From Dyella lutea (GTDB taxonomy: Bacteria; Pseudomonadota; Gammaproteobacteria; Xanthomonadales; Rhodanobacteraceae): DNA of 64,000 nucleotides. Each line of letters starts with the position of its first letter. The first letter of the stretch is position 1. Under the pieces are notes generated by a model. It had not been told where the DNA came from and did not search any database. It saw only the letters and a program-made list of their open reading frames with translations. This document shows positions 16,520 to 26,128 of this stretch, piece after piece. The stretch is from contig NZ_JAMZEK010000003.1 of NCBI RefSeq assembly GCF_024158035.1, positions 496,001 to 560,000 of the forward strand, read 5' to 3'. The position numbers and the translations under genes were made by a program.

Positions 16520-17278
16520 TCAGGCCGCCGCCAGCGGCAGGTCGTTTCGGTCCGAGCGCACCGCCTCCCTGCCCCAGACTGCCGAGCGCTCGAGCTGTGC
16601 CGGATCGCGGATATGGATGCTGCGGCCCTGCACGTCGACCGCTCCGATCCGGTTGAGGCGACTCAGCCCTCGACTGACGGTTTCCAGCTTCAGCCCCAGG
16701 TAGCTGGCTATGTCCTCGCGTGTCATGCGCAGCACATACTCGCTGGAAGAGCAGCCGCGCTCGGCATAGCGCCGACCGAGCTCCAGCAGGAACGTGGCCA
16801 AGCGCTCCTCCGCCCTCGCCGAGCCCAGCAGCAAAAGGGTCTGCTGTTCGTACTCCACCTCGTGGGACAGTTTGCGGATCAGCGCCACGTAGAGCCCGTG
16901 GATATCGATGCCGACCTGCTCCAGATGCGGTAGCGGGATTTCCAGCGCCACGCTGTACTCGAGCATGCGGATCGACGTGGGGTGAACCCCGGCATCGAGT
17001 GCATCCAGCCCCAAAAGGTCCTCGGCCATGTAAAAGCGGGTGACCTGCTCGCGCCCGTCGGCGCCCGGGCGGGTCGCCTTGGCCGAGCCGCTGGTGAGCA
17101 GGAACAGCGAGCGGAAAGGCGCGCCGGCATAGGTCAGGTGGGCACCCTTCTGCAGCCGGTGCACGTGCAGCGCGAAGCGGGAAGCCACGTTGATCAGGGC
17201 CCGGCCAAAGGCGCTGCGATGCAGGGTGTCGTCAGCCAGCTTGCGTGCATCGGACAGGGAGGCGATCGTCGCGGACAT
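16520..17278 (-). CDS. Crp/Fnr family regulator without Fe-S ligands
   Basis: The 252-residue regulator has an N-terminal cyclic-nucleotide-binding-type beta barrel (LQKGAHLTYAGAPFRSLFLL), a dimer helix, and a C-terminal winged helix. Its recognition helix reads ETVSR at residues 199-203, matching the E-x-x-S-R residues with which FNR reads TTGAT. The only cysteine is C176, so the four iron-sulfur ligands of FNR/ANR are absent and the protein is more like DNR or FixK in this respect. It is the natural candidate to bind the eleven boxes around it. The ATG at 17278 was chosen; upstream sequence is non-homologous. No box precedes its own gene. Confidence 0.85.
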   Translation of the reverse strand: MSATIASLSDARKLADDTLHRSAFGRALINVASRFALHVHRLQKGAHLTYAGAPFRSLFLLTSGSAKATRPGADGREQVTRFYMAEDLLGLDALDAGVHPTSIRMLEYSVALEIPLPHLEQVGIDIHGLYVALIRKLSHEVEYEQQTLLLLGSARAEERLATFLLELGRRYAERGCSSSEYVLRMTREDIASYLGLKLETVSRGLSRLNRIGAVDVQGRSIHIRDPAQLERSAVWGREAVRSDRNDLPLAAA

Positions 17279-17346
17279 CGGATGGCTCCAGCCAGGGCGG
17301 TAGCCCCGACTTTGCACGTCCGGGCGCGTCCTGTGACCACAAAGAG

Positions 17347-17371
17347 GTAACCTTGTGTAACGGCATGTAAC
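17347..17371. promoter_or_regulatory. Three GTAAC repeats at 10-bp period
   Basis: GTAAC occurs at 17347, 17357 and 17367, exactly one helical turn apart, with a fourth copy at 17423. Tandem direct repeats of this kind are typical of OmpR/PhoB-family response regulator sites. They lie between the Crp/Fnr gene and the response regulator gene and could serve either. Confidence 0.5.
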
Positions 17372-17507
17372 AGCCGGGCAGGTGCCGCCCTGGGTTTGCA
17401 GCGCACCGGAGCGGTCATGCGAGTAACCTGCCGCAGCCGGGACACCCGGGCGCAAGCCTCGCCGCTCGGGGGCGAATCTGGCCGCAAGGCAGCATAAGGA
17501 GGCCATC

Positions 17508-18257
17508 GTGACGTCGACGGAAGCCGACAAGTCCGAGACGCCCGGCCAGCAGACGCATGTGCTGGTGGTCGATGACGATAGCGAGATCGCGCTGCTGCTC
17601 AAGCGCTATCTCGCTGCCCAGGGCTTCGCGGTGAGTGTCGCCGGCTCTGGCCGTGAGATGCTTGCCCGCCTCGCCGAGACCTCGGTGGACCTGGTCCTGC
17701 TCGACCTCGGCCTGCCCGGCGAGGACGGTCTCGATCTCACCCGATATCTGCATGAGCACTGGCGCGGGCCGGTGATCATCGTCACCGGGCGCGGGGATTC
17801 GGTCGACCGCATCGTCGGGCTGGAGCTTGGCGCGGACGACTACGTCACCAAGCCGTTCGAGTTGCGCGAGCTGCTGGCGCGCATCCGCAGCGTGCTGCGT
17901 CGCGTCGGTGAGCGCCCGCGGGAGAACGAAGCGCAGCCGCCCACCTATTGCTTCGCCGGCTACCGCCTGGAATCCCACAGCCGAACGCTGACGACTGGTG
18001 CCGGCCAGCCGGTCGCACTCACCAACGGCGAATACGAGCTGCTGCAGGTCTTCGTCACCCATCCGAACCGGGTGTTGTCCCGGGACGAGCTGATGAATCA
18101 CCTCTACGGTCGCGATTCCGGTCCCTACGACCGTGCGGTGGATGTGCAGGTCGGACGCCTGCGACGCAAGATCGAGCCCGACCCGACCGTGCCGACGCTG
18201 ATCAAGTCGGTGCGCGGCGCCGGTTACATGTTCAGCGACACGGTGCAACGGGAGTAA
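17508..18257 (+). CDS. OmpR-family response regulator
   Basis: The 249-residue transcription factor has a receiver domain with phosphoacceptor D66 (VLLDLGLPGEDG) and the conserved lysine in VTKPFELRELLAR. A winged-helix DNA-binding domain covers about residues 145-245 (LTNGEYELLQVFVTHPNRVLS split by the helix; VDVQVGRLRRKIE). The GTG start at 17508 has an AAGGAGG site at ideal spacing. It precedes the hybrid kinase by four bases, and the two form a cognate pair. Confidence 0.9.
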   Translation: MTSTEADKSETPGQQTHVLVVDDDSEIALLLKRYLAAQGFAVSVAGSGREMLARLAETSVDLVLLDLGLPGEDGLDLTRYLHEHWRGPVIIVTGRGDSVDRIVGLELGADDYVTKPFELRELLARIRSVLRRVGERPRENEAQPPTYCFAGYRLESHSRTLTTGAGQPVALTNGEYELLQVFVTHPNRVLSRDELMNHLYGRDSGPYDRAVDVQVGRLRRKIEPDPTVPTLIKSVRGAGYMFSDTVQRE

Positions 18258-18261
18258 CGCC

Positions 18262-20304
18262 ATGGCCAGCGTCAGCATCGCCGGAAACGAATACCTGTTG
18301 CGGACGCTTTTCGACACGGTGCCCGACGCTATGGTGGTGATCGACCGCAGCGGCAACATCGTGCTGGCCAATCCGCAGGCCCACAGCTTGTTCGGCTATG
18401 TGCCCGACGGTCTGCCCGGCCTTACCATCGAAGTACTGCTGCCGGAGGGCGTGCGTACGGCACATGCCCGGCATCGCGAACACTACATGAGCCATCCCCG
18501 TGTCCGCCCGATGGGCGCGGGCTACGAGCTGACCGGGCTAAGGCGCAGCGGGGAAACCTTTCCGGTGGAAGTTGCGCTGAGCCCGATCGGCCAGGAGCTG
18601 TTCGCCGCCTCGATCCGCGACATCTCGGAAACCCAGCGGGTGCGACAAGCCCTGCAGCACGCCCGCTACCACAGCTACCTGGCGCAGCTGGGCCGGCTGC
18701 TGCTGGAATCGAACCGGGACGAGTCGGCGCGCACCGCCGTGCCTGCGCTGATCGCCGAGGCGCTCGGAGTGGAGGCGGTGGCGGTCGCCATCGGCCTGCC
18801 CGATGGCGAAGCCCTGCCGATACGCGCTTCCCACGGGATGCCTCCGCGGTTGGCGGATGCTTTGCCCGAGGCCTTCGCCAGCGACCGGTTGGCCGAACGC
18901 CTTGCCGACTTCCGGTCGACCGGCATCTGGACGCTCTCGCGCAGTCCGGCGCACGACCTGCCGGCGTTGCGCTCGACCCTGCATGCCCACGGCTTCGCAG
19001 ACATGGCGATCGTCCCGCTGCTCGACCGGTTCAAGCCCACCGGTGCCCTGCTCGCCCTGTCCACCGAGCCGGACAACTGCGACAACGACAAGTCGAACTT
19101 CCTGCGCTTGTCCGCGCACCTGCTGGCATCGGCCATCCAGCGCAGCCGGAGCGACCAGCAACTGGCCCACGCCCATCGGCTCGATGCCCTCGGCCAGCTC
19201 AGCGGCGGCATAGCGCACGACTTCAACAACATGCTCACCATCATCTCGGGAAATCTGCAGATGCTGGATGCCGAGCAGGTCGGCGGCCAGGGCGCGCATC
19301 CGTTGATCGAGAGTGCGTTGCGCGCGGTCGATCACGGCGCCGCGCTCACCCGGAAGCTGCTGGGGTTCTCGCGCCAACGGGCACTGTCCCCACGCGCGCT
19401 GCGCCCGCAACGTGTGCTCGCTGAACTGGGCGAGATGCTTGCCCACACCCTCGGCGAGCGCGTCCGGCTCAGCATGGAGTGCGCCGCGGACGTGCCGGCA
19501 GTGCTCGCCGATGCCAGCGAACTGGAGACCGCGCTGGTGAACCTCGCGCTCAACGCCCGCGATGCCATGCCGGACGGAGGATCGCTGCGGATCACTGCCC
19601 GCGCGCGCCCGACGCCCCCCGAGGGGCCGGAAGGACTGACGTCGGGCAGCTACGTTGCGTTTACCGTCGCGGATACCGGCACCGGCATGCCGCGGGACGT
19701 GCTCAAGCGCGCTATGGACCCCTTCTTCACCACCAAGACGGCCGGCAAGGGCACCGGCCTCGGCCTGAGCATGGTCTACGGTTTCGTCAGGCAATCGGGT
19801 GGCGGGGTCAGGATCGAGAGCATGCCGGGCCAGGGAACCCAGGTCGAATTGCTGCTGCCGACCTCGCCGATGCCGCCGCAGGAAGAGGACGAGCCCAACG
19901 CCGCACAGGAGGCCCGAGTGCGCCGGGATCCGCCGCGGGTGCTGGTAGTGGAGGACGAGCCGGACGTGCGCCGGGTGGCCATGGGTCTGCTCCATGCGCT
20001 CGGCTATGAACCGATCGAGGCAGTCAGCGCCTCGCAGGCGCTGGCACGGCTGCATGAAGACCCGACGATCCGACTGATGTTCTCGGACGTAGTCCTCGGC
20101 CACGGACACACCGGATTCGAGCTGGTGCGCGAAGCACGCATGATGCGGCCGGGTCTCGCCGTACTGCTGACTTCCGGATACGAGCAGGCTTCTGCGGGTA
20201 CCGAGGCGGCGCACCGCGACGGCATCCAGCTCCTGCGCAAGCCGTATCGGCAGAGCCAGCTCGCCGAAGCTCTGGCCAAGGCACTCGAAGTTACGGCGCG
20301 CTAG
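18262..20304 (+). CDS. Hybrid sensor histidine kinase (PAS-GAF-HisKA-HATPase-REC)
   Basis: The 680-residue protein has no convincing transmembrane segment, so it is probably a cytoplasmic sensor. In order it has a PAS domain (about residues 15-130, [19 protein letters not shown]), a GAF-like domain (about 140-290), a dimerisation helix with H319 in [11 protein letters not shown], a catalytic domain with N, G1 and G2 boxes ([18 protein letters not shown]), and a C-terminal receiver with D609 (MFSDVVLG). The AHDFNN type of kinase often feeds a second receiver. It pairs with the upstream OmpR-type regulator; the PAS domain may sense redox state. Confidence 0.88.
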   Translation: MASVSIAGNEYLLRTLFDTVPDAMVVIDRSGNIVLANPQAHSLFGYVPDGLPGLTIEVLLPEGVRTAHARHREHYMSHPRVRPMGAGYELTGLRRSGETFPVEVALSPIGQELFAASIRDISETQRVRQALQHARYHSYLAQLGRLLLESNRDESARTAVPALIAEALGVEAVAVAIGLPDGEALPIRASHGMPPRLADALPEAFASDRLAERLADFRSTGIWTLSRSPAHDLPALRSTLHAHGFADMAIVPLLDRFKPTGALLALSTEPDNCDNDKSNFLRLSAHLLASAIQRSRSDQQLAHAHRLDALGQLSGGIAHDFNNMLTIISGNLQMLDAEQVGGQGAHPLIESALRAVDHGAALTRKLLGFSRQRALSPRALRPQRVLAELGEMLAHTLGERVRLSMECAADVPAVLADASELETALVNLALNARDAMPDGGSLRITARARPTPPEGPEGLTSGSYVAFTVADTGTGMPRDVLKRAMDPFFTTKTAGKGTGLGLSMVYGFVRQSGGGVRIESMPGQGTQVELLLPTSPMPPQEEDEPNAAQEARVRRDPPRVLVVEDEPDVRRVAMGLLHALGYEPIEAVSASQALARLHEDPTIRLMFSDVVLGHGHTGFELVREARMMRPGLAVLLTSGYEQASAGTEAAHRDGIQLLRKPYRQSQLAEALAKALEVTAR

Positions 20305-20326
20305 CCGCTGGCACGTCGGAGACGGA

Positions 20327-21307
20327 TCACGGCACAAGTACCGCAGAGCCCTGAAAACGGCCGTGGCGGAGGTCGTCAAGCGCCTCGTTCGCCTGCTCCA
20401 GCCGATAGCGCAGCGTGGTGGCGCGCACGCAGGCGCGCCTCGCCTGGTCGAAGAACGCCCGCGCGTCCGACCGGGCCAGGTTGGTCACCGATACCAGTTC
20501 CCGTTCGCCCCACAGCCATTGGTATGGCATCGACGGAATGTCGGACATGTGGATGCCGCCGCAGACCACGCGCCCGCCCTTGCGCACTGCGCGCAGGGCC
20601 CGCGGAACAAGCTCGCCGCTGGGCGCGAAGATGATCGCCGCGTCGAGCAACTCGGGCGTCGCCGCGTCGGAATCTCCGGCCCAGGCAACGCCGTGCGCAC
20701 GAGCGAAATCCTGTGCCGCATGGTCGCCCGGTCGGGTGAACGCCAGCACGCGACGCCCCTGGTGGCGCGCGATCTGGGTCATCAGGTGCGCCGCGCCGCC
20801 AAAACCGTAGATGCCGATCGTGCCGGCCTCGTTGGTTCGGGCCAGCGCGCGCCAGCCGATCAGGCCCGCACACAGCAGCGGCGCGCAGGCCACCGGGTCG
20901 ACCTCGCCCAGCGGAATGCAGAAGTCGGCGCGGGCGATCAGGTGGCTGGCAAAGCCCCCGGGCCGCGTGTAGCCGGTGAACTGCGGTGCGTCGCAGAGAT
21001 TCTCGCGCCCAACGCGACAGTAGTCGCACACGCCGCAGGTCGCCCCCAGCCAGGGCACGCCCACGCGCTGGCCAGGAACCAGCCCCCCGACGTCCGGGCC
21101 TACGCATTCGACCCACCCGACCACCTCGTGACCTGGCACGACCGGCAACACCAGCCCCGGCAACTCGCCATCGACCACGTGCAGGTCGGTGCGGCAAACG
21201 CCGCAGGCCTCCACGCGGATCCGTGCCTCGCCGGGTCCCGGCACGGGATCCTCGTGATGGCGCAGCACCAGCGGCTGCCCGGCCGCCTCGAGCGTCATCG
21301 CGCGCAT
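20327..21307 (-). CDS. Zinc-dependent alcohol dehydrogenase
   Basis: The 326-residue medium-chain dehydrogenase oxidises alcohols or reduces aldehydes with NAD(P). Catalytic zinc ligands lie in EACGVCRTDLH and VPGHEVVG; the structural zinc site is the four cysteines of ATCGVCDYCRVGRENLC. The nucleotide-binding glycine motif is GIYGFGGAAH. It lies nine bases after the UspA gene and is therefore in its operon, under the FNR-type box at 22218. An anaerobic fermentative role is inferred. Confidence 0.85.
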   Translation of the reverse strand: MRAMTLEAAGQPLVLRHHEDPVPGPGEARIRVEACGVCRTDLHVVDGELPGLVLPVVPGHEVVGWVECVGPDVGGLVPGQRVGVPWLGATCGVCDYCRVGRENLCDAPQFTGYTRPGGFASHLIARADFCIPLGEVDPVACAPLLCAGLIGWRALARTNEAGTIGIYGFGGAAHLMTQIARHQGRRVLAFTRPGDHAAQDFARAHGVAWAGDSDAATPELLDAAIIFAPSGELVPRALRAVRKGGRVVCGGIHMSDIPSMPYQWLWGERELVSVTNLARSDARAFFDQARRACVRATTLRYRLEQANEALDDLRHGRFQGSAVLVP

Positions 21308-21316
21308 GACCTGTCC

Positions 21317-22144
21317 TCAGTGATGCAGCAGGACGGGCAGCGAGGCGTGCCACAACACATGCCGCGTGGCACCGCCGAGCACCCATTCGCTGAACCGGCT
21401 GCGACCGAACGCCCCCATCACCAGCAGGTCGGCGTCGAACCGGCGCGCATGCTCCAGCAGCGCCTCGCCGACCTCCTGGCCGGTCGTGGTCAGGTCCTGC
21501 GAACGCGGCTGGATGCCGTGCCGGAGCAGATAGCCGTCGATGTCGAAGGGCGGCTTCCAGACCACGTCGTGGTGAGGCTCCCTCGGCAATCCGCGCACCA
21601 GCAGCACCTCCTCGGCCCGCTGCAGCAACGGCAGGGCCGCGTGCACGGCCCGGACAACCTCGGGTGCGCCGTTCCAAGCGATCGCGATGCGGGCCAGCGA
21701 GACACCGCCGACCGGTCGTGGCGGCACCACGACGCACGGCACGCCGACCTGCAGGACCAGTCCGGCGATGTCTTCCGGCTTCGACCAGGTGCGGTCGTCG
21801 TCGCGTTCCAGGACCAGCAGGTCGTGCCAGCAGGCGATCTGCGCCAGGGCGTCGGCCAGGTTGCCCTGCGCGACCATCCAGCTGGCCTGCCCAACGCCCA
21901 GGCTGGCCGCCCAGTCCACGAACGCCTCGCGGGCACCAAGTGCGCTCGCCTCGAGGATCCGCGACATGTCCGTAAGCGTCTCGATCACGTCGGGCGTGCC
22001 GAACTCCGGCGTCGCGTACAGCGGCGAGGGGTAGACATAGACCCCGGTCACCGCGGCCTGGACCAGTGCGGCCAGTCGCACGCCGTACTGCGCATCGCGG
22101 GACCAGCTGTCGAAGCGGGCGGTGTTGACGAGAATGTCGTGCAT
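21317..22144 (-). CDS. Universal stress protein, tandem UspA domains
   Basis: The 275-residue protein has two UspA-like halves (about 1-140 and 150-275). The second half ends in LLVMGAFGRSRFSEWVLGGATRHVL, with the G-x2-G-x9-G(S/T) nucleotide-binding signature in recognisable form; the first half is degenerate. Such proteins support survival under anoxia or starvation. The ATG at 22144 aligns with the start of its paralogue across the divergent promoter region. The alcohol dehydrogenase follows on the same transcript. Confidence 0.85.
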   Translation of the reverse strand: MHDILVNTARFDSWSRDAQYGVRLAALVQAAVTGVYVYPSPLYATPEFGTPDVIETLTDMSRILEASALGAREAFVDWAASLGVGQASWMVAQGNLADALAQIACWHDLLVLERDDDRTWSKPEDIAGLVLQVGVPCVVVPPRPVGGVSLARIAIAWNGAPEVVRAVHAALPLLQRAEEVLLVRGLPREPHHDVVWKPPFDIDGYLLRHGIQPRSQDLTTTGQEVGEALLEHARRFDADLLVMGAFGRSRFSEWVLGGATRHVLWHASLPVLLHH

Positions 22145-22217
22145 GGCAGGCTCTCCCTGTCCACCGTCGTACGACGGTGCCCGGCTCGCACCGTGGGCCA
22201 GTTCGTCGTGCCGCTTG

Positions 22218-22231
22218 GTGATCCAGATCAA
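22218..22231 (-). promoter_or_regulatory. FNR-type box for the uspA-adh operon
   Basis: On the minus strand the box is TTGATCTGGATCAC, with CACGGT as the -10 after 22 bp. It lies 31 bp from the box for the divergent Usp gene. Confidence 0.65.
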
Positions 22232-22262
22232 GGTTGCGGTGCGGGTCGATCCCGCTCCGAGG

Positions 22263-22276
22263 ATGACCTGGATCAA
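22263..22276 (+). promoter_or_regulatory. FNR-type box for the second uspA
   Basis: ATGACCTGGATCAA is followed after 21 bp by CATGCT as the -10. The predicted transcript starts near 22311, which excludes the ATG at 22299 as the start codon of the Usp gene. Confidence 0.65.
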
Positions 22277-22349
22277 ACCGACCGGCGCCGGCCCACGCAT
22301 GCTGGCGACCGCCCGGCTCCCCGTGCGGTCGGTATGCGAGGTGCGTGAG

Positions 22350-23156
22350 GTGCGCGACATCGTCGTCCACAGTCCGGACTTCCGGCATTGGCAGGCCGGC
22401 GTGCGCTATGCGGCCGAGCTCGCCGCGGACCTCCATGCCGGGCTGGTCGGCCTCTACGCCGCCACGGCGTGCACATCGGTGGCCGGGCCGCCGCAACTGG
22501 TGCAGGAAGCCCTTGCCTATGCACAGGACGAACTGCAGCAGGCGATGCTGGCCGGCCCTGCCTTTGCCAGCTGGGCAGCGACGCTTGGGGTACACCAGGC
22601 CCGTTGGCAGGTGGCGCTGGGGACGGTGGCCGACGCGCTGGTACAGGCCGGTCACTGGAACGATGTGGTGGTTCTGCAGGGCCACGCAACGCCCGCTTCC
22701 GCCGAGGAGCGGCCGTTGCTGGAGGTCCTGCTGTCGGGTACCTCCTGCATCCTGGTTCCCGGGACGGGCGTCTCGCCCGGCCAGGTGATGCGCGCCGTGG
22801 TGGCGTGGGACGGCAGCCCCGCATCGAATCGCGCCCTGCATGGTGCGTTGCCGCTGCTGGTTGCGGCCGATTCGGTCCGTCTGCTCGCCGCTGCGCCGCC
22901 ATACGCCCGTGGCCGCACCCGGTTCGATCCCCTGGACCATCTGCGCAGGCATGGCGTGCGGGTCACCCGTGTGGAAACCCTGGAGGAGACCGGCGAGGCC
23001 GCCGGCGAGCAACTGCTGGCTTGTGCTGCCGGAGATCGTGCGGACCTGCTGGTGCTGGGTGCCAGCGGCTGCCGGCGCCCCGGTGGATGCAGCTTCGGTG
23101 CTACTACCCGGGCGGTGCTGACGCGCAGCCACCTGCCGCTGTTCCTCCGCCACTGA
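22350..23156 (+). CDS. Universal stress protein, tandem UspA domains (second copy)
   Basis: The 268-residue protein is a divergent paralogue of the UspA protein encoded on the other strand. The second half carries DLLVLGASGCRRPGGCSFGATTRAVL, the Usp nucleotide-binding region with an unusual arginine and cysteine insertion. The GTG at 22350 is chosen because MRDIVVHSPDF aligns with the paralogue's MHDILVNTARF, a GAGG site sits eight bases upstream, and earlier candidates fall in or before the predicted promoter. Confidence 0.75.
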   Translation: MRDIVVHSPDFRHWQAGVRYAAELAADLHAGLVGLYAATACTSVAGPPQLVQEALAYAQDELQQAMLAGPAFASWAATLGVHQARWQVALGTVADALVQAGHWNDVVVLQGHATPASAEERPLLEVLLSGTSCILVPGTGVSPGQVMRAVVAWDGSPASNRALHGALPLLVAADSVRLLAAAPPYARGRTRFDPLDHLRRHGVRVTRVETLEETGEAAGEQLLACAAGDRADLLVLGASGCRRPGGCSFGATTRAVLTRSHLPLFLRH

Positions 23157-23172
23157 GCGCTCACCGCACACC

Positions 23173-23186
23173 TTGACCGGCATCAA
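23173..23186 (+). promoter_or_regulatory. FNR-type box for ftsH
   Basis: TTGACCGGCATCAA is followed after 22 bp by TAGCGT as the -10. The FtsH start codon is at 23244. Confidence 0.75.
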
Positions 23187-23243
23187 TGGGGCGGCCTGCC
23201 GCAGGCGCTAGCGTGATCCGACCGACCGCGCCGCGGAGGCGGC

Positions 23244-25103
23244 ATGAAACGCGATCGCCCGATCAATGCCTGGTACTTCGTCGCCGCCCTGCTCACGGTG
23301 GTGGCGCTGCAGTTCCTGTTCGCGGGCAGCGCCGTCGAAACGGTGCCCTACAGCCGCTTTCAGGCCGAACTCAAGGCCGGCGACATCGCCGAGGTGACCG
23401 TCTCCGGCGACAGCATCCGGGGCAGCTATCGCCAGCCGGCCGCGGATGGACGGCCGCGCCGGTTCCAGACCACCCGAGTTGCGCCCGAGCTGGCCAAGGC
23501 ACTGTCCGATGCCGGGATCACCTACAGCGGCAAGGCATCGCCGGGCTGGGGCGAGCGCATGCTCACCTGGCTGCTGCCGCCGCTGCTGTTCGTCGGCATG
23601 TGGCTGCTGCTGATGCAACGCATGCCGGGCAGCGGACGAAGCAGCGCTCTGTCGATCGGCAAGAGCAAGGTGAAGATCTACCTGGAGAAGTCGATCGCCA
23701 CCACCTTCGACGACGTCGCCGGCGTGGACGAGGCGAAGGAGGAGCTGCGCGAGGTGATCGCGTTCCTGAAGGATCCCGTCGGCTACGGCCGGCTCGGCGC
23801 ACACGTGCCCAAGGGCGTGCTGCTGGTCGGCCCGCCGGGTACCGGCAAGACCCTGCTCGCCCGCGCGGTGGCCGGCGAGGCGGGGGTGCCGTTCCTGTCG
23901 ATCAGCGGCTCGGAGTTCGTCGAACTGTTTGTCGGCGTCGGTGCCGCCCGCGTGCGCGACCTGTTCTCCCAGGCCGGCGAACATGCCCCGTGCATCATCT
24001 TCATCGACGAGCTGGACGCGCTGGGACGTGCCCGCGGCGCAGCGCCGGTGAGCGGCGGGCAGGACGAGAAGGAGCAGACGCTCAACCAACTGCTCACCGA
24101 GCTGGACGGTTTCGACGTGCACAGCGGCGTGGTGCTGCTGGCGGCCACCAACCGGCCGGAAATCCTCGATCCGGCCCTGCTCCGCGCCGGGCGCTTCGAT
24201 CGCCAGATCCTGGTGGACCGGCCGGATCGGCCCGGGCGCCTGGCGATCCTGCGCGTGCACGCGCGCAAGCTGAAGCTGGACGCGGACGTGTCGCTGGATG
24301 ACGTGGCCGCGCTCACCGCCGGCATGACCGGCGCCGACCTCGCCAACCTGCTCAACGAGGCCACCCTGCTCGCGACCCGGCGCGGCGCCGGGGCCGTGGA
24401 GCCGGCCGATCTTACCGGCGCCATCGAGCGCGTGGTGGCCGGCCTGGAGAAAAAGACCCGGGTGCTCAGCCCGCGCGAGCGTCGCACCGTCGCATACCAC
24501 GAGACCGGCCATGCGCTGGTGGCGATGGCCCTGCCCGGCAGCGACCCGGTGCAGAAGGTATCGATCATCCCCCGCGGCATCAGCGGGCTCGGCTACACCC
24601 TCCAGCGCCCGACCGAAGACCGCTTCCTGATGTCGCGCGACGAGCTGGCCGACAGGATGACCGTCTTGCTCGGCGGCCGCGCGGCCGAGATGCTGGCGCT
24701 CGGCGACATGTCCACCGGCGCCGCCGACGACCTGGCCCGGGCGACCGGCATCGCGCGCGGCATGGTGACCCACTACGGCATGGCCCCCGAGCTCGGCCAG
24801 ATCACCTACGAGGAAGAAGCCGGGCCCCTGCTCGGCTACCCGCTGGATGCCTGGCAGCCTCGCCGCTACAGCGAGGCCAGCGCGGCGGCGATCGACCGGG
24901 CGGTGCGCGAGCTGGTCGAGCAAGCCTTCATGCGGGCCCGCGCGATCCTCGTGCGCGACCGCGACGCGCTGGAACGGGTCGCCGAGGCGCTGCTCGCCCG
25001 GGAAACCCTGTCCGGTGCCGAACTGGCCACCATGGCCGCCCCGCCCGTGGCGCCCACCGGATCGGAGGACGTCGGCCATCCCCCGCTCGCAGCGCGGGGA
25101 TGA
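23244..25103 (+). CDS. FtsH-type AAA+ membrane metalloprotease
   Basis: The 619-residue protein is an inner-membrane ATP-dependent protease. It has two transmembrane helices (about residues 12-30 and 108-128) around a periplasmic domain, the Walker A motif GPPGTGKT at 196-203, Walker [10 protein letters not shown], the second region of homology [19 protein letters not shown], and the zinc site HETGH at 419-423. Most genomes of this group have a separate housekeeping ftsH beside rlmE, so this stress-cluster copy is probably an additional, condition-specific protease. An FNR-type promoter lies 57 bp upstream. Confidence 0.92.
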   Translation: MKRDRPINAWYFVAALLTVVALQFLFAGSAVETVPYSRFQAELKAGDIAEVTVSGDSIRGSYRQPAADGRPRRFQTTRVAPELAKALSDAGITYSGKASPGWGERMLTWLLPPLLFVGMWLLLMQRMPGSGRSSALSIGKSKVKIYLEKSIATTFDDVAGVDEAKEELREVIAFLKDPVGYGRLGAHVPKGVLLVGPPGTGKTLLARAVAGEAGVPFLSISGSEFVELFVGVGAARVRDLFSQAGEHAPCIIFIDELDALGRARGAAPVSGGQDEKEQTLNQLLTELDGFDVHSGVVLLAATNRPEILDPALLRAGRFDRQILVDRPDRPGRLAILRVHARKLKLDADVSLDDVAALTAGMTGADLANLLNEATLLATRRGAGAVEPADLTGAIERVVAGLEKKTRVLSPRERRTVAYHETGHALVAMALPGSDPVQKVSIIPRGISGLGYTLQRPTEDRFLMSRDELADRMTVLLGGRAAEMLALGDMSTGAADDLARATGIARGMVTHYGMAPELGQITYEEEAGPLLGYPLDAWQPRRYSEASAAAIDRAVRELVEQAFMRARAILVRDRDALERVAEALLARETLSGAELATMAAPPVAPTGSEDVGHPPLAARG

Positions 25104-25113
25104 TCTGGATCAA
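25100..25113 (+). promoter_or_regulatory. FNR-type box for the hibernation factor gene
   Basis: ATGATCTGGATCAA overlaps the ftsH stop codon. GAGCAT follows after 21 bp as a -10, and the hibernation factor starts at 25173. Confidence 0.7.
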
Positions 25114-25172
25114 ACCGCCTGTCGCGTGCCGTTCGAGCATGGGCGACACCATCCATCCCGCGGAGTCCCGCC

Positions 25173-25532
25173 ATGAGTTTCGTGATCGAAGTGAGTTTCC
25201 TCGACATGCCGCCATCGAAGGCGCTTCACGAGGACATCTCGCGCCACGCGCTGCAACTGCAGCACTTCGCCCCGACCCTCGCCGACTGCCGGGTGACGGT
25301 CCGTCACAGCGAGATGCGCCATCACCAGGGCAACCACTTCCACGTACTGGCACGGGTCAGCCTGCCCGGCGGCGGCCAGTTCGAGGCCGGCCGGGAGACC
25401 GGTAACGACACCCATGCCGATGCCTACGTGGCGGTGCGCGACACCTTCGCCGCGCTGCGTCGCCAGTTGCAGGACTTCATGCGCATCCGCCGTGGCGACG
25501 TGAAACACCACGATCGCCCGGATGCGCGATGA
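25173..25532 (+). CDS. HPF/RaiA-type ribosome hibernation protein
   Basis: The 119-residue protein has the beta-alpha-beta-beta-beta-alpha fold of short ribosome hibernation factors (LHEDISRHALQLQ, DCRVTVRHSEMRHHQGNHFHV, AYVAVRDTFAALRRQL). These proteins bind the 30S decoding site and silence ribosomes. It lacks the C-terminal dimerisation domain of long HPF. The extra histidines in the central strands are unlike housekeeping HPF, so it is probably a low-oxygen paralogue; it has its own FNR-type box. Confidence 0.78.
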   Translation: MSFVIEVSFLDMPPSKALHEDISRHALQLQHFAPTLADCRVTVRHSEMRHHQGNHFHVLARVSLPGGGQFEAGRETGNDTHADAYVAVRDTFAALRRQLQDFMRIRRGDVKHHDRPDAR

Positions 25533-25549
25533 GCTCGCCTGCCGGGCGA

Positions 25550-25563
25550 TTGATGCAGGTCAA
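25550..25563 (+). promoter_or_regulatory. FNR-type box for the baeRF-like gene
   Basis: TTGATGCAGGTCAA is followed after 21 bp by TAGCAT. The start codon is at 25631. Confidence 0.75.
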
Positions 25564-25630
25564 GCCGCATCGCCCGGGCGCGCCTAGCATGGAGCCACCA
25601 CATCGCTTGGCCCAAGGGGCGGGAGACACC

Positions 25631-26074
25631 ATGACGACAACCTGGATTCTCGTGGCGGATGCGGCCCGGGCGCGGGTCTTCGAATCGGAGCGGCGCGGCG
25701 GTCCGTGGACGGTGGTGTCGTGCCTTGCCAATCCGGACGGAAGAGCGCCGGGCCGCGACGCCACCACCGAGCGTGCACCACGCACCATGGAGAGCGTCGG
25801 CTCGGCGCGGCATGCGATCGAACCGCACACGACGCTGCGCGACAAGAGCAGCGAGCGCTTCGCACGCATGCTGCGGGACGAGCTCGATCGCGGCTGCACC
25901 GAGCGTCGCTGCGAGCAGCTGGTGCTGGTGGCCCCGCCGCGTTTCCTCGGCACGCTGCACGGGGTGCTGGACAAGGCGCTGCGCGAACGGATCAGCGGCG
26001 AGCTGCAGAACGACTTCACCGCGCTGGAGGAACCAGATGTCCGCGAGCGCGTGATGCGCGAACTGCCGGTCTGA
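25631..26074 (+). CDS. Host-attachment-protein/baeRF family protein
   Basis: The 147-residue protein belongs to the family first named for Agrobacterium host attachment (AtsE-like) and later grouped with bacterial release-factor-like (eRF1-type) domains. Recognisable blocks are TWILVADAARARVFE at the N-terminus, FARMLRDELDRG, and QLVLVAPPRFLGTLHGVL. A ribosome-associated role would fit its neighbours HPF and YqjD. The ATG at 25631 starts the conserved domain; a longer frame from 25529 overlaps the FNR-type box. Confidence 0.78.
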   Translation: MTTTWILVADAARARVFESERRGGPWTVVSCLANPDGRAPGRDATTERAPRTMESVGSARHAIEPHTTLRDKSSERFARMLRDELDRGCTERRCEQLVLVAPPRFLGTLHGVLDKALRERISGELQNDFTALEEPDVRERVMRELPV

Positions 26075-26128
26075 ACGAGCCGGACGGACGCACCGCATGC
26101 GGCGGTGCGTCCGCGGCGCATGGCGCAT

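Noticed and set aside
20376-23186. 936-codon open frame on the minus strand
   Set aside because: It crosses the Usp genes of both strands and the adh gene in a wrong frame and its product is Arg/Gly/Ala-rich; it is a high-GC shadow.
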